DNA from: Epiperipatus broadwayi | Taxonomy: Eukaryota > Onychophora > Udeonychophora > Euonychophora > Peripatidae | Reading direction: 5' to 3' | DNA: 64,000 nt | NCBI GenBank assembly: GCA_028023455.1 | Contig: JAQFVV010012544.1 | Location: 1,374,501-1,438,500, forward strand | In this document: piece by piece, positions 59,745 through 64,000 of the stretch | Layout: every line of letters starts with the position of its first letter | Position numbering within the stretch: position 1 is the stretch's first letter | Program-made: the position numbers and the translations under genes | Notes under the pieces: model-generated | What the model was told of the DNA's origin: nothing | What the model saw: the letters and a program-made list of their open reading frames with translations, nothing else | Databases searched by the model: none

Positions 59745-60075
59745 TATTCCTGTCACCAATTGAAATGGCCCAATCGTTGGGAAAGCCAATTGTAATAATA
59801 CATCAAACATATAGTGGCAACCACATTGTGGCATCAATTGTAATGGATAATATGTAATCTAAATGATCTCAAATGAAAATACACACATATGAAGAAAGAA
59901 GGCCCAAAACATTGGTGCCAATTGTATTGGAAATTTATATAACTGTATTATTCTCCATCCTCATAAACAAATCATAATAAATTAAGCCTCACATTTAGGT
60001 GCCAATTATAATGGAACATATCATATAAGAAGAAAATAATGCTCCAAATGTTGGATGATAATTGTAATTGAAAAT
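59745..60075. repeat. Dispersed short repeats around 'TGCCAATTGTAATGG'
   Basis: Variants of GTGCCAATTGTAATGGA occur near 59752, 59785, 59833, 59915, 59999 and 60055. Several are preceded by an 'aaatgttgg' type lead. Spacing is about 42 or 84 bp, which suggests a decayed tandem array. 'TGGTGCC' resembles a retroelement primer-binding start, but no LTR could be defined. Confidence 0.45.
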
Positions 60076-62800
60076 ACTATATGTAGCATCAAATTTAATC
60101 ATTAACTTACTAAAAATATACTGTTATTTCAGCTAGCTATACAAATTTACTTAATAATATAGAGCATTGACTATAATACATTATTAATTAATTCTCAGGG
60201 TTAACTTTATTTACAATTAAGTATGTACTAAACATTATTTGGAACAAAAGGAATTTTATTAAATCCAAAATAAATTTATTCAATTGACATTACTAAGACT
60301 TTAATACTTTTATATTTTCTGGCTTGAAATTGATATACTAAAATAAAGAAAAAATAAATAAATTAAGAAATATCAAATAAAACTCAAAATCATTCTTTTA
60401 TATAAACAAATGATATAACTTTATTTCAAAATTGTAATTTTTGGATTTGTATAATGGCATAAATATACACATATATAAATAAGATATTAATTCAATGTCC
60501 ACATAATATAAATCATTTAAATAAATATTTTAAAAGAATTAAGTGATTGACACTTCCATTGGAGAAATTCTAGATGATCATAATATATGTAACATGTGTG
60601 GATTATACCAACTAGTCATATGCTTCAAAATATATACATTTACAATTATAAAATAGTGTTGGTTTAGTTTGTGAATGATTATAACTCATGATAGCACAAA
60701 ACACAGACATTCTTATATTTTAAAGCACTAGTATAACTAAGCATTCTAAAGGAATCACATCCTTCAAATAAACTCAACTTGATATTACTTATTTAAATAC
60801 ATGCAACTTTACCCATGATAGTGAAAAATTCAGTTTTAATAAAATCTCATGAGTGATAGATCCAAAAATAAGACTCCATGGTGCAACTAGCATAAATATA
60901 TCATAAATATAGTGGCTTCCAAAATAACACCTACATTTGAGTCAAAAGAAGATACCTGGACTGTTATCTCAGTGCATCCATAAAATATATGGAGAAGCTC
61001 ACTGAAAAACAACAATAAGTATCTAGAAATATGTGATTACTATTACTGGTAACATAAGTACTATCAACTCATGGACAATTGCAATACAAATGAGAAATTT
61101 ATTTGTTCCATCCAACACAATAATAATAACTACAATAAATAAGGCCTGACATACTAAGACTATTTTACAACTAGTAATACCAAGATAGAAACTTCACAAA
61201 AGTTGATTAAAGTTATAACGATAATTTTAACCTCAAAAAAAATAATAAGTAATGTCTGAACCAACAAATAAATTTAAAAGTCAATCGATTGAAATATAAA
61301 TATAGATAATGACTAGCATATGAAATATTGACACTAAGATATAATGCACACAAGTTTGGAATATTAAATATTTTTTTAACTTTAATAATTAGTGGACATG
61401 AATAAGTTCAATAAGATTGTGGAAGTAAGAATTAACAAACTAAGATAATTATTGAACAATAATATTATTTATAAATGTTAATTCTATAAGTTTGTATGTT
61501 TGTTTAATTCCTATGCAATGAAATATACTTTATTGCTTTTCAATTTAAACTGATAAATGGCATTCATTATTTAATACACTGGTATGCAAATGCAGAGTTA
61601 AATAAGGATATATATATATATACTCATAATTACATCACATTTGTGTAATTTAAACCATAAAATGGTTTTAATATAAATAAATGAATATGTATAAAATTGA
61701 CTATTATCATTTTTAAGATTTTTTAACATTTAAAAAAAAAAAATACAAATGAGTTTTTAAATGTTTCACTTGCATATACTTTATAAAACTACAATTAAAT
61801 GTTTTTTTAGAATAAAATAGACAATAAAAAAAAAGATAAATTTAAAGTTACCATTAATGTCCCACACTTTTTAAAAACAGTCAATTATTTCCAGCACTTT
61901 AAATATTTATTCATCCTAAAATGGCTCGAAGAAAGGTTGTAATATGTACATATTATTAAATCAGTAGACATTTCCAGTTGTTTCCATGATGTTTGACTAC
62001 TATTAAGTTAACTATTATTTTAAATTAAGAAGACATTCCATAGGCATAATATGATTTATTCATATTATTAAAAAAACTAATAGCTATTTATTTATTTATT
62101 GGTAACTGTCGGTTTACTTTAGATTCCATGTTTTACAAGATTCCAATGGTGATATATATTGGCATATAGAGGAGGCAGAAAGCTCCACAATGATAATATT
62201 ATAATCAACCAATCATTTTTAATATTTATCCTTTATACTATAAGTTTTGTAATCAAATTTTGAATAATAATTTGTTTGGAAAATGACCGACAACAGTTAT
62301 CACTTCTTTTTTAGTTAGTTAGTCAATAATAATAGTTTTTTTTTAAAGCTCATAATCTCTCACTCCATAAAATCCTGTGCTGATTTTAAGATCTCCAACA
62401 GCATTGTTTAGCAAATATTTTAATAACAAAAATAAAAAAAATTATTATATCACAAAAATTCATTTTGACAGTCTATTAAATAAATAAATATAAATAATCA
62501 TAACAATAATATAACATTTTAAAACAATTTTTTTAAAACAAAGTACAATTAAATTAGAATTGGTAATTTAAATATTATAGCTAATATCTATAATAAATAC
62601 ACACTCGTAATTATATACATATATATTGCCATCACAATTATCCATCTTAAAACAAAGTATATCATAATAAATAAATAAACCTGAACTAAATAACAATAAA
62701 ACAATTAATAACAATAACACTAACAACTCATCTATGAACCCTTAAGTAAAGCTATATCAAAGACATCTTTTTAAAACTATACTAAAAACTTAAAAAAAAA
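60076..62800. other. AT-rich intergenic sequence, perhaps Gypsy 3' region at the right
   Basis: Nothing coding is recognised. The last few hundred bases may include the LTR of the Gypsy element that follows, but I cannot mark its ends. Confidence 0.4.
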
Positions 62801-62805
62801 AAAAT

Positions 62806-63010
62806 AAGGATGGATTTTCTATCCTGTACATTACCCTCTCACTGGAAAAAAAATGTCTTTATATATGTTTTTCTATACCATGTGAGGGTATAATTTGTTT
62901 CTCAATAAAGGATGGATTTTCTATCCTGTACATTACCCTCTCACTGGAAAAAAAATGTCTTTATATATGTTTTTGTATATACATATGAGAGTATAATTTG
63001 CTTCTCAATA
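62806..63010. repeat. 102-bp direct tandem duplication
   Basis: Unit 62806-62907 ('aaggatggattttctatcc' ... 'ctcaat') is repeated at 62908-63010 with few differences. It lies downstream of the Gypsy integrase on that element's strand, so it may be LTR or 3' untranslated sequence. Confidence 0.85.
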
Positions 63011-63179
63011 ACTCCTATAATTCCCTCAATTATTTACAATAATTTACATTAAATATGGGCTAAGGTAACAATTAATATAATATTCATTTAAGAATATTAA
63101 AAACAAACATATTTACACTTTCAAATTATCTGTACAAAATTTCCCTAACACATTAAATGAATTTTCTCAAAATATCTAA

Positions 63180-64000
63180 CATAACTGACTCTTGGCATTA
63201 TATGTTCCCTTTAAACCATCAGAGGTACAAATGAGATAAGCATTAATCCCTACCTCTTTTTCAATTTGGTATGGCCCTTCATATAAATTGTAAACTTCTT
63301 GAATTTGTGTTCTTGTGGAAGACTAACATGGGGAGTGCGAATAAATACAAAATCTCCTACCTTAAATTGACTAGGATACTGTGACCTTTGTAAACCACAC
63401 CAACTCCCATCTTGGCCATGTTTTCCCTTGCTTTATTAATATCATTATCATGATTCAGTTCTTCTGGAATAACAGGTAAAGGAGTTCTAACCACAAGTGA
63501 CTCTTCTTGCCCACAATGCAATCATGTAGGAGTAAAACCAGTAGACTCTTTCTGAGTTGTATTGATATATGCTAACACTGACATTAATGGATTCACCCAA
63601 CCTCAATGATTTCCATCAAGATATACCCTAAACAATCGACTTAATTCTCTCATCACTCTTTCACAAGGGTTAGACTGCAGGTTGCATATTGAGATTAGCA
63701 CCAGTTTAATATCCTGCATCCATAGTCAATTCTTCCATTCTGATGACACAAATGAAGTAGCATGATCAGTAAGTACAGATTCCGGTTTTACAATTATTGA
63801 AAATTGAGAGTTTATCATTACTCATAACTTCACTGGATGGCCTATAAAAATCAATGGCCAAAATTTCATTGGGTTTTCCTGGTAAAATAGGCTGCCACTT
63901 TCCCACATATGACCTATTGAAAAACTTTGTTTTTAAACAAATTTCACATGATTTGATTACATCCAGTATGGATGCATACATCCGAGGCCAATAGAATAAC
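63180..64000 (-). pseudogene. Ty3/Gypsy integrase (-), continues past the window
   Basis: The minus strand reads from the edge LFYWPRMYASILDVIKSCEI and then CLKTKF, the C-x2-C half of the integrase zinc-binding domain. GKWQPILPGKPNEILAIDFY follows (first catalytic D). After an apparent deletion and frameshift comes LTDHATSFVSSEW (second D) and then NPCERVMRELSRLFRVYL (the glutamate). LMSVLAYINTTQKESTGFTP follows. The downstream C-terminal part (near 63300) reads HKNTNSRSLQF-like fragments. D1 and D2 are far too close, so the core has lost sequence. RT and RNase H would lie beyond 64000. It is an inactive copy. Confidence 0.75.

Overview
The window is very AT-rich eukaryotic DNA, almost certainly from an invertebrate animal. 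I can only suggest an arthropod or a similarly AT-rich metazoan. There are no operons and no bacterial features, and I see no intact conventional host gene. Nearly everything recognisable is transposable-element sequence: non-LTR retrotransposons (RTE-like, Jockey/CR1-like and one unassigned clade), Penelope-like elements (PLEs) with GIY-YIG endonuclease domains, a hAT DNA transposon and a hAT MITE, Ty3/Gypsy remnants, a tRNA-derived SINE in two copies, foldback elements, and many trinucleotide microsatellites. Four short stretches could be host exons (near 8.6, 10.5, 11.8 and 48.4 kb), all with low confidence.

Layout. 1-1.6 kb: decayed LINE (+). 1.8-2.6 kb: foldback repeat. 6.3-8.3 kb: decayed RTE-like LINE (+) carrying an antisense LINE fragment. 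12.7-13.6 kb: foldback with tRNA-like arms. 15-18.1 kb: two PLE remnants (-) flanking a 161-bp tandem array. 21.8-26.3 kb: two RTE LINE copies (-) with a PLE scrap between them and a SINE inside the second. 26.3-27.9 kb: large inverted repeat that received a ribozyme-bearing insertion. 29.2-37.3 kb: one LINE (+) interrupted by a 3.0-kb hAT element and by a head-to-head pair of PLE copies. 37.3-40.1 kb: second LINE (+). 40.1-42.0 kb: LINE on the minus strand, tail to tail with it. 42-51 kb: SINE, tandem repeats, Gypsy protease scrap, hAT MITE and two short ribozyme elements. 51.8-52.0 kb: hairpin element. 54.6-56 kb: RTE fragment, a hammerhead-bounded repeat pair and a possible PLE scrap. 57.3-57.7 kb: MITE. 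59.2-59.7 kb: PLE (-). 63-64 kb: Gypsy integrase (-), running off the window.

The most interesting signal is a set of about fourteen hammerhead-ribozyme-like motifs in five sequence groups. Several sit in the place expected for PLE pseudo-LTRs or for non-autonomous retrozymes. The clearest case is at 55.16-55.77 kb: two near-identical 191-bp direct repeats, each with a compact hammerhead, set exactly 420 bp apart. The sister copies at 27.0-27.5 and 50.1-50.4 kb have 13-bp target-site duplications, as expected of retrotransposed units. Helix III in the best copies is a bare palindrome (ACCGGT, ACTAGT or ACGT), the architecture associated with dimer-dependent hammerheads. Whether any of these RNAs is made or cleaves cannot be decided from sequence alone.
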